A stretch of DNA of 64,000 nt from Adineta ricciae (GCA_905250025.1 CAJNOJ010000144.1:1-64000); one strand, 5' to 3'; numbered from the stretch's first letter, positions 11,086-22,593 are shown. Translations and numbers: made by a program. Notes: generated from the letters alone by a model not told the origin.

Positions 11086-12771
11086 TAGTTTTTAGTAAAG
11101 GATTGTACGAATAATAGAAGTTAAGTGACATTGCCCTATTTGGGGAAACTTTTATATTAAATCTCTAGATTGATTGATCTTTCTCAATCTTCTAGGATCC
11201 TATTAGAAAATTGGATTCGACTTCCAAAGGCTAACACAGTTGGTCAAGAATCAATGTTTATTTCATTAATTGAGAAACAAGTTTACATAAGTCAATTAAA
11301 GAAAAACAAGTCAATACATGATTAATTACATGTGCGACGAATTGTCCATGTGCCCAGTACTACTGATGAAAACGTTCGAGAACAATTGCAAACCATTGCT
11401 GATCAATCTTTATCACCTGATGTGAATACAAATAAAGAAAGTGTTTCGAAGACGACTGAAAACAATTACAAAAGAAAGGAAGCACTTACAAAACTACATC
11501 ACAAAAACAAAGCTCCTAAAACTAGTGGCGATTCTATGACAACTTCATCCTCAATTAGCATTGATGAGGTTGAGAAAAATGATAACGACAATCATCCCCA
11601 ATCGTCAACATCTGTTTGGAAATACGCGACTCGAAGTCATGACAAAAAACACGCTATGTGCCTTGATTGTGATGCACAGATTACTACTAGTAATTGGTCA
11701 ACGTCAGCGTTACGGCGTCATTTAATTCTCAAGCACAACAGATTAGATATGTGCTTGCAAAATACACCAGGAGCGCAGCAATCATCCAATGTGTCTCGAC
11801 ATCTTAAAGAAAAATGACGTCAATTATGTATCGAGGCAATCATTCGTGATAGTTTACCTTTCAACTGCTTCAGTAAACCTTGTTTATCAAAAGTAATGAA
11901 AGAAGCATTTCTTGATGAGTTACATCTTTTATTTTACATTTTCTATCCACTGAAAGCATACAAACAATTCGCTGATACGAACGTTGTTCTGAGAATGCAC
12001 ATCGTACATTTCCTTGAATCTTGATGTCGGATCCTCAATCAACAATTTTCGGTGAAATACATTTCTTCAACTATGAATTACTATACTCTGTTGTATATGG
12101 GTTACATATATAAATAAATAATACTTCTTTGCATAAATTCTACGCTCATACCATTACGAACGACGTATTCTGAATATTATAACTCCAATTACATACGCTT
12201 GCCTTTTGTCAACAGAATGAGAATCGATACTCAAGCTCAAATAAGTAGAATTCACAACAGGAAACAGTATTAAGTCTAAACAATTAGTTGGAATCGGAGT
12301 AACACTCAAAGCTTTGAGTTCACTCAGTCCTATCGCATTTCAGAGAGGCATTGCAAAAAGAATTTCTTGGAGAAAAAAGGTTTTTAATCTATTTCTATAT
12401 AGAGATACTAATGAGATGAGATCTGGATCAACTTGTCTCACGCGAAATTGACTACTGCTCATGGTGTATAAATACTCAAACAAGGCAACTCTTGTTTTTT
12501 TCTGTTTCTTATGTGTTGAGTATGTATTTATCTTCGAATATTGAGCATACTACCGTAACGAAAAATGCTCATTTACACAAAAATAGTTTGTCTGTCTGTT
12601 GCAGGGTCAAAAGTCAACATTGACAGAGACTTCACAAATAGGATTCGAAGATCAATGAAACTAATCGATAACTGTGATGGATTGAGAAATTGACCAATCA
12701 GGTATCACGCTGTTTAAAGCTGACAAATTGGATAGCTAAAATGAATGAATCAGGGAATCAATCATTTAATA

Positions 12772-13719
12772 TTGGGTTGCTGAGAAAGTTTTTGCGTTTT
12801 TTGGAAATGGTCGTAAAATCTTCTAGAAAGTTCTCGAAGCTTTGATACCAAGGATATATATATATCAAGGATGAATGACGTTCGAACGAAAATACCGATA
12901 TATTTGGGACACAAAGCAACTGAAGCAGCAGATCGAACAAGATCCGCGACTGACGACACGTGCTTTAGCAGGGCTGCTCAAGTGTTCTTATATCACGGTA
13001 GAAAAATATTTGGCTGATCTTGGCAAGAGTTGGAAATATGGGTTATGGATTCCACACGAATTATCGTCGTATCGGCTTCAGTCAAGTGTGGACACATGTA
13101 TGGATTTAATCAACAATGGCTGTATACGCAATCTTGTCACTGGAGATGAGAAGTAAGTGCTCTATGTTAACTATACACGCCGACGGCAATGACTTAACAG
13201 TGGTGAAACTGGAGTGGCATGCGAGGAATCATCCATTGGGAACTTCTCCCTAATAGTTACACAATCACAGCTGATCTCTACTATGAACAACTGGATCGTG
13301 TTGTCCAAGAACTCAAAGGAAAACGAGCTCGAATGTACTTCCTTCACGACAATGCGAGACCACATGTGGCAAAGTTGACTCGTGAAAAATGATTGCAGCT
13401 CGGTTGGATTACCATACTCCACCCACCTTATTTGCCTAACTTGACTCCCACTGACTATCATTTGTTTTGCTCTCTGTCCAACTACTTGAGCGAGAAAAAC
13501 TTCGACAACGAGAACGACCTAACATCCGCTCTCGCAACTTTTTTCGATCGGAAGTCTCCGGACTTCTATGAGTAGAGGACCCTTTGTCTTTCAGATCTTT
13601 GGCGTCAAGTTATAGAAACAGATGGTGCATACATAGATGAGAACTAGTTCTTGTTGATAAAAAAAAAATACAATGACAATCTGAGAAAAAACGCAAAAAA
13701 AACTTTCTTCCCAACCCAA
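12772..13719 (+). mobile_element. Decayed mariner element, copy A
   Basis: Bounded by TA dinucleotides (12770-12771 and 13720-13721) and imperfect inverted ends starting TTGGGTTG and containing AGAAAG...TTTTTGCGTTTTTT. Inside are scrambled pieces of a mariner transposase: QQIEQDPRLTTRALAGLLKC (helix-turn-helix half), LVTGDEK, a FLHDNARPHV-type catalytic block, and TDYHLFCSLSNYLSE. Frames are broken by stops and a deletion; at 948 bp it is shorter than a full element (about 1.3 kb). The same insertion sits at the same site in copy B, so it predates the split of the copies. Confidence 0.8.
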
Positions 13720-13721
13720 TA

Positions 13722-14597
13722 CCAAATCGACTGAAAATAGAGGAGTTAAGAGGTTTGATATTCGATGGAGATGTTGAATTGATAACAAGCAAATAAGTTG
13801 CTTGAATAGATTCGATATATGTAATATCATACCACTAATGAAGTTTTGAATATAAAAATCCAAGTAATGATTTACAACCTACGTTTACGACTTGAAAAAA
13901 TGAAGTCAAATGCAGATGTCCATAATATGATGCATTTGTAAATAAAAGATGTATTAGAAAACATTTGAGAGATTCGAATGTACATGAACACACTTGTGAA
14001 GCGAATTGAATATCTGAATTAATATTCATATCAAAACTAACGTTCGCACCATTAAAAAATCGACTAGCAGTTAATCCAATCAATGATATGTTTAAAATTA
14101 TTAGGAGTCGCATTAATAAATGAATCGATTAGTTGTTCAGCAGGGAATAACATATTTCGAATATCTGGCATTGCAATTAAAAGAATACAAAGATCATTTT
14201 ATTGCATCATATGCTTTGATTTCATTCATTAGTGGATGTATGAAATCACTGAATAGCTCGTGTTTGTCTTTATTATCGATGATGACGTTTATTGTTTATG
14301 TTTTTGCCGTCGAAAAATTATAAAAATGAATTTGATAATGTCGTTCGATTTGATTGACTTTGGAAATCTGATGAGTATTGTATAAAAGATGAAAGATATT
14401 CAGAGTTCATGTGTGATTGCTGAGGGGAAAGAAGATTTGATTCAAGTTTTGTACATTGAGTCCGAAAGAAAAATAAATATTCGATAAAAGTGTGTGTTGT
14501 TATCGCTAAATAAAGAAATAAATAATGATGATATATGAGAAAAATATGCCATTTAAAACAAGCTTACGACGAAAAAAAGAACACAATTTCAAGATAA
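13722..14597. other. Intergenic region upstream of the secreted NHL gene
   Basis: A minus-strand frame at 13835-14113 begins with a signal-like MRLLIILNISLIGLTAS, but copy B lacks the start codon and carries stops, so it is not called. Relative to this copy, copy B has lost 221 bp between two TTTGATT heptamers (14215-14221 and 14436-14442). Confidence 0.5.
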
Positions 14598-15893
14598 ATG
14601 TTTGAAAAAAGTACTTTTTTGTTTTTCTTGTTTTTCGCTTTCAGTTTATCAAGTAATCATTAGTACTTTTTTGAAGCTTCTTTTTTCAAATATTTGACTT
14701 TGTTTATAGTTGAAGCTAATCCTCAAATTTGCGATGGATTATTACAATACGACAAATGTTCAACCAATCCATCGTGCCTTTGTCTTCATTCTGTCTCTTC
14801 TAATGCAACTGGTATCTGTGCACTTCAAAGTGCCACTTGTTCAGAACTTGTTTCATGTGTATTAAACACTTCTCTGTGTTCTCAACCAAGCCATATTTGT
14901 GTTCAACACCCTCAATGCCAAAATCAACCTGTATGTTATCCGTTATCAATGGCAACCAATCAACTCTGTCCACCAGTTGTTGATAAAATATGTTCAACAG
15001 CGACATGGTCAAAACATGGAATCACGGTTGCTGGTGGACACGGTTTCGGAAGAGATTTGCACCAACTGGCCGATCCATATGGAATATTTCTCGATGAGAA
15101 CGATGCGATTTACATTGCCGATCGTTCTAATTTTCGTGTGATTAAATGGGAACAAAATTCCACAATTGGTCAATGGACCGCGGGTCTAAAAGTAGATGGA
15201 GATGCTACTCATGACCTTCCATTGAATATGCCACAAGATATCGTTGTGGATAAGAATGGTACAATTTATATTAGTGATGGAGGAAATTATCGAGTTGTTC
15301 GATGGTATCGAGGCGCAGATAAAGGTGAAATTCTTGTTGATCGTGTGCAAGTGGTTGGCATCGGACAAGATAATCAAGGATTTGTTTATGTTTCGGAATA
15401 CGCTGCTGGTCAAATAACCAAATGGAACTTTGATGAGGATGAGTTCGATGGGCAAATTGTTGCAACAAATTTACCCTTATCGACTTTTATTTATATTGAT
15501 GGAAAACGATCGATTTATTCTGCTGGAATGAGTGCAAATCGAATAGCTAAAGTGGTTGAAGACGCTGATGAGCCAATTCTTGTTGCTGGACCATCAGGTG
15601 TTGCAGGTGATGAGTTTGATCAACTTAACAGTCCAACAGGTGTTTATGCAGATGAACAAGAAACAGTTTATATCGCTGATACGAAGAATCATCGAGTAAT
15701 GCGTTGGTTGAAAGGTGCGACAAGTGGAACATTGATTGCCGGTGGAAACGGTGGAGGTTCATCATCAGATCAATTGAATTACCCTTCTGATGTATTTCTT
15801 GATCGAGAGGGAAATCTGTATGTTACTGATACATTAAATAATCGAGTTCAGAAGTTCTTAGTTGATAAAAGCTCTTGTCAAAAGAAAAAATAA
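14598..15893 (+). CDS. Secreted Cys-rich NHL beta-propeller protein, copy A
   Basis: Two exons: 14598-14652 and 14710-15893 with a 57-bp intron (GTAATC...TTTATAG), 412 aa. Exon 1 supplies a signal peptide (MFEKSTFLFFLFFAFSLS) that would be missed by starting at the ATG at 14694, which lies in the intron. Residues about 22-105 form a Cys-rich domain with about 14 cysteines and no family I recognise. The rest holds NHL blades such as LADPYGIFLDENDAIYIADR, MPQDIVVDKNGTIYISD, LNSPTGVYADEQETVYIADT and LNYPSDVFLDREGNLYVTDT, giving a six-bladed propeller. Such propellers bind protein or sugar ligands. Copy B (27098-28393) has identical exon lengths and few amino-acid changes, so both copies look maintained. 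Confidence 0.85.
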
Positions 15894-16207
15894 ATTTCTC
15901 TTTTCTGTTAATCGATTATTTTGTAATCCAGAGAATGTGAATTTGCACTGAACGACTCTCTTGGCAAATGTTTTGATCAACTCACTGACTATAATTGCAA
16001 AACTATATTTAGGCGTGAGTCAGTAAATCAACATATTGAGGTTAAAAACATTTCCTGTTTTTTTCGTGCAATAGAGATCATATTTATATTTCGATGAAAG
16101 GAGATTTTTACAACTATTTCCGACCAATGATAACGAGACGAAAAATGATATTCGAATATTATATCTTATAAGATGAGAAGAATATAGGGTAGATTCACTA
16201 TTAACGA
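15894..16207. other. Intergenic between convergent NHL and receptor genes
   Basis: About 310 bp conserved with 28394-28706. No gene seen; it should hold the 3' ends of both flanking genes. Confidence 0.4.
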
Positions 16208-17115
16208 TCAAACAATACGTCTTTGTCTATTTAAAATTTTGTTTTTCAGGTATCGTGTAAGATCACGGTTATAGAAGAATAAATCGATTACAATGATATC
16301 TGCACTCATCACAGGGAGGAATTGTATGAATTGAGACACCCAAAAGATTATTTGAGGATCGAAGAGGAGCATTCGAATAGTATAAATAGGTATATAACCC
16401 ACTAAGAACACCACTGAAATGAAAAACATATGCCGAAGTAGATGAAAATCTCGTGTATGGTGATTTGAATTGACAATAAAAGTCGTCACTGATGGCAAAT
16501 TGTTTACACGACGAGTCGAAGAACGTACTAATGCGAATATCATTGAATTAAAGATGGCATTGAGAATCGCGGGTAATACAATAAGAATAACAAAAGTGTA
16601 AATAGAAATCCAATGTGGGATTGACTTTTGACTTAAACATGCCTATAAAATAGAGATTTTACGTCAAATAATAATCAATTTATATTAACCTGAACGGAGA
16701 AAATGAAATTCGGCATTGATAAAATGAACGAGATTATCCATTGTAAAGCAGATGATACAAAAGACCATGCATGACTTTTGAAAAAGCCTTTATGTGGATA
16801 TTTAATCGCACAAAATCGATTCATCGTAACTACCATCGCAGAATGAATAAGTAAATAAGTGACCAACGCCGCAGGATAAGTTGAAAAAATACACCAAAAC
16901 ATCGTTTGCGCTAAATCAGGCATGAGATAAATTGCTAATAGTGTGTATATTATCCAATAAACTGAACAAATAATAGCTGTTAAACAGAAATTGCCTGTTA
17001 AGATATTGTTCGTTGTATGGAAACGTCAAACTAAGATAATCGATACAAGATAAATCAATGGTAATATAATTCCGATTAAAAGACTAAAAATCGTTATAGC
17101 GATTATAATATTCAT
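16208..17115 (-). pseudogene. Rhodopsin-like 7TM receptor relic, copy A (nonsense in TM1)
   Basis: Two exons (17115-16690 and 16642-16208, GT-AG intron of 47 bp, phase 0) encode seven hydrophobic segments. After TM3 comes MNRFCAIKYP in place of the DRY motif, and TM7 ends DLFFYNRDLTRYLKNKI. Short N-terminus and intracellular loops fit the small peptide-receptor-like GPCRs abundant in bdelloids. The frame is broken by TGA at 17026-17028, where copy B has CGA (Arg), just after TM1. Everything downstream is open. Copy B is damaged in other places (two in-frame deletions and a 20-bp frameshift), so between them the copies still show the ancestral sequence. Ligand unknown. Confidence 0.7.
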
Positions 17116-17610
17116 CACTGCAACTTGTTTCTACTTTGTTGTGTAAAGAAGATAAATTATAAATGAAAATGATACACTCAATTTTCCATGTTATCAAATC
17201 TGTTTTTATAATCAAGGCTTTGACGAAAACCAATGAAGCAATAATCCTGTGTCTCTTAGGTTATAATTTGTTGCCTTTATGTCATTACACTCTCTATCGT
17301 CAACTAATTTCACATGTGATTTATTATTGCTGGGAATGAGAAAGGAAAATGAGTTGACGAAACAAAAAAATTGCAAAACAGCTCAACCATTATTCATTCT
17401 TCTTCTGAAAAATGCGAATATGAAACTGTGGACTAGATATCTCTCATTTTCAACATTCACATCCCAAATTGTATTCGATTGTTGTAAAATCAAATCCATG
17501 TTGTTGAGATCCTTCTGTTCAGATATATCTTTATTGTTTGTAAGCTCACGTTAAACATGAAATAATGAAAAAAACACCGTGCTTTTCATCCGAATATCTC
17601 GATTTTTTTC
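17116..17610. other. Intergenic, site of the extra segment in copy B
   Basis: Conserved with 29487-29615 and then 31619 onward. At about 17247 copy B carries an additional roughly 2 kb (29616-31575). No gene seen. Confidence 0.4.
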
Positions 17611-17928
17611 TTATTCAACACATATCACTATTGTATTATAGACTATGATTTCCATTCCTATGGTTTGGGATATTATCAGCCAATTACATACATCAAGAAT
17701 TGTAGCGTAAAGAAGACTACGATAGTCTTGCGCATGCCGAAGAAAAGAACCTTTTTTCATAACAATCGTCGAATCACAATTGAGTGAACTGCCCGATAAT
17801 GTGAATGTTCCTCCTTTTTCAACTGTCAATTCACACCATAAATTGATTCTTTTTTTAGTTTTGTGAAAGATTTTGTTGCACCGCATATTGAATTCATAAT
17901 TTTTCAAGAACATTTTTTGAACAATCAA
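17611..17928 (-). CDS. Hypothetical protein, about 105 aa, copy A
   Basis: Open frame beginning MIVQKMFLKNYEFN with a central stretch LWCELTVEKGGTFTLSGSSL that is conserved in copy B (31755-32090), where the C-terminus differs because of a deletion. No domain recognised, no signal peptide. It follows the 260-aa gene on the same strand about 75 bp away and might be a remnant of a larger gene. Weak call. Confidence 0.3.
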   Translation of the reverse strand: MIVQKMFLKNYEFNMRCNKIFHKTKKRINLWCELTVEKGGTFTLSGSSLNCDSTIVMKKGSFLRHAQDYRSLLYATILDVCNWLIISQTIGMEIIVYNTIVICVE

Positions 17929-18001
17929 CCAAAGAGATTTCGATAAGAAATTGTTTATTGAATCAAATAGAGTTTTTCATAAATATCGCTAAAGGATAAA
18001 T

Positions 18002-18784
18002 TCAGACAACAAAATTCGGTCGACACACAGATCCAAATTGCATAAAATCTGTAATCGATGAAAGTAATTCAGTTGACATATCTGTCGGGAGGAAAATATC
18101 AAATTTAAATGGATCATTGTTCGGATTTCCAACCACTCGACCATTTTGTGTTGGGACCACAACTAAACGTCGACAAAACCATACACGTAACATCATATCA
18201 ATCTGATTTGATGCTTGAACAATTTCCGTCCGAACAATAACGATGTTTTCATATTGCATACTCAACATTCCATCGAGAAAAAATCCTTCTATTCCAATAA
18301 TTATATGACCACAATTACGAGATAAAAGTTGTCGAACTGACGACTGCGACATTTTACCTTTGGATTCAATTTGAATATGTTGAACGTATCTAGACCATTG
18401 ATCACCTTCTAAGCGACTCATGTAACGAATGCCAGTTTCGATTATTCTCTTTATTTGTGATATGCGACGTTTGTACATACAACACGGGAGAAAAACACCA
18501 AAAATTGGAAATAGAAAGAAAAAGAATAAACATTTCCACCATAATTTCCGTCGTTCATGCTTTGTAGCCAGTAGGAAAATATCCTTAATAATTTTTTGAT
18601 CTTCATCAGGTGTTGTACCTCCAATGCTTCCTGTATTTGTCGACCCAAAACTTTTCTGAAGATCACCGACTGTATATGATGGTAATACTGGTAGAGATTC
18701 AAGAGGGATTTCATCATTCCTATTTTCCCTGGAAACTGGTTCTTGTTGAATGTCAGTATTGATCTGCTCCATGAATGTTATCAA
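18002..18784 (-). CDS. One-TM protein of unknown function, 260 aa, copy A
   Basis: Uninterrupted 260 codons without introns. The first 75 residues are polar and acidic (EIPLESLPVLPSYTVGDLQ), then a basic patch (KHERRKLWWK) leads into a hydrophobic segment at about 86-108 (CLFFFFLFPIFGVFLPCCMY) closed by KRR. The remaining 150 residues form a globular domain (GHIIIGIEGFFLDGMLSMQY, MMLRVWFCRRLVVVPTQNG). No family recognised. Copy B (32179-32961) has the same length, about a dozen amino-acid changes and no indel, in contrast to the damaged neighbours, so it is probably under selection. Translation may begin at Met1 or Met5. Confidence 0.7.
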   Translation of the reverse strand: MITFMEQINTDIQQEPVSRENRNDEIPLESLPVLPSYTVGDLQKSFGSTNTGSIGGTTPDEDQKIIKDIFLLATKHERRKLWWKCLFFFFLFPIFGVFLPCCMYKRRISQIKRIIETGIRYMSRLEGDQWSRYVQHIQIESKGKMSQSSVRQLLSRNCGHIIIGIEGFFLDGMLSMQYENIVIVRTEIVQASNQIDMMLRVWFCRRLVVVPTQNGRVVGNPNNDPFKFDIFLPTDMSTELLSSITDFMQFGSVCRPNFVV

Positions 18785-18904
18785 TTCATTGTGAAGGATT
18801 TCTCATGATTTTATACGATATATGATAAAAACCTTATCTTTTTGACACATAGTCAATCAATTTTATCATTGGAAATATTAATACTTTGACATCTACTCAT
18901 AAAT

Positions 18905-19760
18905 CCATTGTGGCTGACTATAAGCACTTGATCAGCGCGTATTTCCGTTGGCATCGACTGCTTTATAACTCGTATTGACCGAATTTTCATTGGATGAAAC
19001 AGTAACTGAGTTGTGGTACACAATATTCGGTGCTAAAGTTGTACTAGTAGAATAACTGCGAATGGAATCAATAATTTTCGTCCGTGTAGGACTAGTAGCA
19101 TCCCCCCAAACCATCCCGCATATCTCCGTAATCTTTCTAATTATGTACTTCCTTTACTCATCAGTTGGTTGTAATATTCATAATTATCCGATACGGTTTG
19201 ACCTTTGCACGAAGACTCATCAACTGATTTTGCTGAACACGAAGATCTGCAGCAACTGTTCTATGGACTCGAGTCTGTCCGCTAATGGCTGTATCTCCTT
19301 TTATTCGATTACGGTCAAAATTAATAGCTGTATACCATTTTGAATCAATATCTAACATATGAGTAAAATAAGCGCCCACAGAAAAGCCCATGACAAAAAT
19401 ATAACTAGGATCACCTTCGTACTGCCCGATGTGATTGACTACCCATCCAACTGACACCGCAGTATCTTGAATATAAACTGATCACTTTATTCTTTGCTGT
19501 CCATTCAATCGATAATTAATCATAATCATAGATATACCTATTTCTAAAAATTTGAATCCGAAATTATTATGCTCCAATCTGTCCATCGTTCACTTTTATC
19601 GTTTGAATTCAATTCTCAACGATGAAAATAAACGATAACTGGAAACGGTGCTGTACCGGTTGATTTTGGTATATAAATACCAAGCTTGTAACGATCCCTT
19701 TTGTAAGCCATATTACCATAACGTAATCCAGAAACAGAACATCGACTTCTTGTCTCTTGT
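18905..19760 (-). pseudogene. Alpha/beta-hydrolase esterase with F5/8C domain, decayed, copy A
   Basis: Reading the minus strand, pieces of one gene appear in order. First, GLRYGNMAYKRDRYKLG then IYIPKSTGTAPFPVIVYFH (strand and oxyanion region of an esterase, near 19720-19630). Next, VGWVVNHIGQYEGDPSYIFV then MGFSVGAYFTHM (nucleophile elbow G-x-S-x-G, here GFSVG, near 19380-19455). Last, NSVNTSYKAVDANGNTRWSS-like sequence typical of coagulation factor 5/8 type C (CBM32) domains near 18905-18990. Frames are interrupted by stops and gaps, and part of the F5/8C domain kept in copy B (33293-33397) is deleted here. Ancestral function was probably secreted hydrolysis of a polysaccharide ester, inferred from the domain pair. 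Confidence 0.6.
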
Positions 19761-19930
19761 GTTAAGATAGAAAAGCTTGATGCAATTCTATGTTTTCATA
19801 AGAACAAAGAGATAGAAAACGATCAATTCTCTCTAACTGAAACTCAAGAATCTATGATAGTTAGCTCTTGTGTGTATCTCGATGTGTCCAAGAATAAATT
19901 AAAAATTGATGTGCAAAATAATTCATAAAT

Positions 19931-20143
19931 CTAATCTTTTACAATGAATCGCGAACTTTTGGGATTCATATAAGAAAATGAAGTGAGTATATTGATTAAT
20001 AAATAGTAAATGATCATTAACATATATTGTTCGTGAATTGTAGGAGAAAAACGATGATGCATTAGGTAAAAATATTCAATAATGTGAATGCAGCGGAGAA
20101 TACACATATTTCTATTAGAGAACGAAAACACAACAATCAACAC
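19931..20143 (-). CDS. Small hypothetical ORF, copy A
   Basis: 70 codons beginning MLIVVFSFSNRNMC, aligned without indel over that length to 34111-34323 in copy B, where the frame continues to 34024. Hydrophobic in parts, no domain recognised. It may be the end of a lost membrane protein. Weak call. Confidence 0.25.
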   Translation of the reverse strand: MLIVVFSFSNRNMCILRCIHIIEYFYLMHHRFSPTIHEQYMLMIIYYLLINILTSFSYMNPKSSRFIVKD

Positions 20144-20217
20144 ATGTCGATTTTCTCAATATTCTATTTCTCTGAATAGAATATCAAAAGGAGAAAATTA
20201 TAGTGAACATCATAAAT

Positions 20218-21643
20218 TTATTTAATCAAATATTTTTGTATACGATTATTGTAAGAATCAGCAACATAAAGATTTCCAGTTCTGTCAAAGACCAAATATT
20301 CAGGACAATCCAGTTGATTTGAACCCGATCCTTGGCCGTTGTTTCCTACCACAAAAGACCCCGTAGTTGCACCCTGAGGCCAACGCATCACGCGAGCGCA
20401 CCTTTATTCCATTGCATCACCCGATGATTATCAGTATCCGAAACAAAAACATTTTGTTGCCGATCCATAAAAATATATGTTGGCCTATTCAGCTCATCCG
20501 ACGCATTACCTTGACGGCCAGTTCCAGCCGCAACAGTTTGGTTTCTTCCATCGATGTCGTATCGTTTCACCTGATGGTGCTCATTATCAGAAATATAGAG
20601 ATATCTTTGATGATCGATAGCCAATCCTGCACAACGAATGTTTTTGATGAGAATTTCTGCAGTCTTGTTAAGATTATGTCTAAACAAGCGAAGAATTCTT
20701 CGGTTCGATTGATCACAAATAATGAGAGTATTCGATGCTCTGTCAATTAGCACATCAACTGGATGGTGCAATTGACCTAATTTTGTTCCTTTCCTACCAC
20801 CAAATAATACTACTACTTCCTTATCGCCTTGCTTCCACTCGTCAATTCGATGATTTCGATGGTCAGCAATGAGAATATTTTGATTATCATCAATAAAGAG
20901 ACCATGAGGATGATAAACTCGATAAGTCGCATTATCTTTCTGACGGCCTTCAATTATTGTGATTCCATTCTGTTCCCATTGAGCATCGACAGATATATTA
21001 AGCATTGCTAAAAGGAAGAAAGACAACGCATGATGCGCAACGCAGTATCAGAGTAGACGACGTAGATCTTACGCATGGACGCTGTGATGACTGTCATTGA
21101 TACTGATGTTATTAACATTGACGATGTGTTTGTTGTCTGACTCGTTGTTGACATCGTCGTAATAGGTGTCGTACGTGCCATGATTGTTACTACGGAAAGG
21201 CAAGAGAAATGTCGAGGAAATATATCCTAACAGCTCTGAATGATAAAAAAACTTACCCAAATTCTCTTCTGAAGATGAAAAACAGAAATGTAAACAAGTC
21301 CAATAATACAAATCACTTACGTCTATGAGTTAGTGTAACAAATATAACGATAGCCAATACAATTAAGCAGAGAGTCACGGATATTAAAAGAACATAACGA
21401 ATCTTTTTCAATGCTACAATGGATCCCAATTGTGGGCCAATCAAATTCGGCTAAAATGAAATATTTCAATAGCGTACTTGGAGAAACTACAGGACAATAC
21501 TCGAATGCCGTCAAGATTTAGACACGTGACAACAAACTGAAGTGAATACTCACTGATTGAATACTATTATCATCGGATTCTGATGTTTCGCCATTGGTAT
21601 CTATTGCAGAAAGTTCATATTGATTTTCATTCAACGAATTCAT
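20218..21643 (-). pseudogene. Type II membrane NHL protein, copy A, truncated by a deletion
   Basis: Same five-exon gene as the intact copy at 34398-35933: ATG at 21643, TM exon, 12-nt microexon (21257-21268), Thr/Ser-rich exon, then the NHL exon. The first four exons are open and spliceable. In the NHL exon a deletion of about 123 bp at about 20396 removes most of one blade and shifts the frame, giving a stop right after WNKGALA. Two blades downstream remain readable in the right frame (LNCP-type and RIQKYLIK end). A truncated product would lack a closed propeller. Confidence 0.75.
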
Positions 21644-21981
21644 AGTTCGATACAAAAACGGATGCAGAGTATTCTGTTGTATTTGCAACTGATAGAAATG
21701 ATTTGATTAGATTTTTATTCTTCCCTTAGGATACGTTGTTATTTGATCTCGATAAGAAAATGTATTCATTCAAAATCGTTCGAAGAATTTACATAATGAA
21801 GTGAAAAATGATATCATATACTCAAAAATACTGATATAGCAAAGTGCGATTTTATTCCAGACAGTATATTTATGAGTACACATTTTATTACAACTGTCAT
21901 CGAAGATATATTAGTAACATCAAAAGAGAATAAATAATAGTGAATACAACAAAATGAAGCAAATCAGTACAATCGAAAGAA
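21644..21981. other. Intergenic between NHL and FG-GAP genes
   Basis: About 340 bp, nearly identical to 35934-36271. The NHL gene's promoter should lie here. No clear motif seen. Confidence 0.4.
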
Positions 21982-22472
21982 TTAACAAGTCTGTAAAATA
22001 ATTTTTAAATTATCAGTACCTTCATTTGCAATTGCGAAATCCAATTTTTCATCATTATTAAAATCTCCAACAGCTAAGGATATCGGTAGAGAACCAAAAC
22101 CGATCGAAAACACAGTTAAACCTTTGAATGTACCATTGCCATATCCAAGAAATACATACACATTGTTGACACCATTATTCATGACAATGATATCTAATAA
22201 AGTATCCTGATTAAAATCACCAACACTTATCGAATATGGTTCAGATTTCAGTCCAGTTGTGAGAATTGTTTGGCTCAGAAAAGAACCATTAGGTTGTCCG
22301 AAGAATATACTAATACTGTCATCGCCATAATTAGCAACTACGATATCTAATAGAGCGTCTTTATTGAGATCCCCCGTAGCAATAGACCATGGCGAAAGAC
22401 CAGTTGAATATGTTGTCTGAGCTGTGAAAGAACCATTATTATAACCAAAGAAAATACCGATAGTGTTAGTAC
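21982..22472 (-). pseudogene. FG-GAP membrane protein, C-terminal fragment, copy A (cut at ambiguous base)
   Basis: Encodes the last three FG-GAP repeats of the gene at 36272-39379 (ISVGDFNQDTLLDIIVMNN, LAVGDFNNDEKLDFAIANE, end KIILQTC) with few differences. It stops at 'n' 22473 in mid-repeat. This is an assembly break rather than a biological truncation: the 5' part of probably the same copy reappears at 57110-57778. Confidence 0.75.
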
Positions 22473-22593
22473 NTCACAATAAGACACGCGCTTATATAGA
22501 GAAGAGGAAAGAGAGATATGACCCGGAGATAGTATGATATAGAGGTGAGAGAATAAAGAATAGAAAGAGATGAACGATATCATTATCGTTACA
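22473..22593. repeat. Second copy of the 4023-4143 segment, after an assembly join
   Basis: Begins at the ambiguous base and matches 4023-4143. It is followed at 22594 by sequence matching 6622 onward, that is, the start of block B. Confidence 0.7.

Larger units (their letters stand above)
8254..11354 (-). mobile_element. Mutator-like element (MULE) with 9-bp target duplication
   Basis: A 9-bp direct repeat CAGTACTAC flanks the insert at 8245-8253 and 11355-11363. Copy B holds the empty site with a single CAGTACTAC inside the hAT relic (about 23951). Ends are inverted repeats: 27 bp at 8261-8287 match the complement of 11321-11347 with one mismatch (core CGCACATGTAATTAAT). Nine-base duplications are diagnostic of Mutator-type elements, and the transposase inside agrees. 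The first about 120 bp (8254-8374) are repeated at about 9378-9488, and between them lies an 'n' (8375) followed by an innexin 3' end. So 8375-9377 probably comes from the flank of another MULE copy. Confidence 0.8.
8108..12000 (+). pseudogene. hAT transposase relic (BED finger), copy A, interrupted by a MULE
   Basis: The frame starts at ATG 8108 (MKKRASRNVARVVINVTT...), runs to 8253, is split by the MULE, and resumes at 11364 in the correct phase. After it comes a BED zinc finger: WKYATRSHDKKHAMCLDCDA, then STSALRRHLILKHN, with C-x2-C and H-x4-H zinc ligands all kept in this copy. A stop follows at 11815-11817. Decayed sequence beyond it still encodes hAT-like pieces (EAIIRDSLPFN). The catalytic core and RNase-H fold are gone, so it cannot be active. 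The copy at 23824 is uninterrupted. Confidence 0.75.
6622..22472. repeat. Large duplicated block, copy A (copy B 22594-36762)
   Basis: Gene order and most intergenic DNA from here to the ambiguous base at 22473 recur in the same order and orientation at 22594-36762, with divergence of a few percent by eye and indels. Landmarks: 6622/22594, 7698/23411, hAT relic 8108/23824, mariner 12772/25364, NHL 14598/27098, receptor 17115/29486, 260-aa gene 18784/32961, NHL 21643/35933. Copy A alone carries the MULE (8254-11354) and the hAT-type MITE (7551-7697). Copy B alone carries 29616-31575. Allelic or homoeologous copies laid end to end by scaffolding, or a true tandem duplication, would both look like this. 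Confidence 0.85.

Noticed and set aside
13835..14113. Small secreted protein beginning MRLLIILNISLIGLTAS
   Set aside because: Copy B has lost the start codon and has stops in the equivalent frame.
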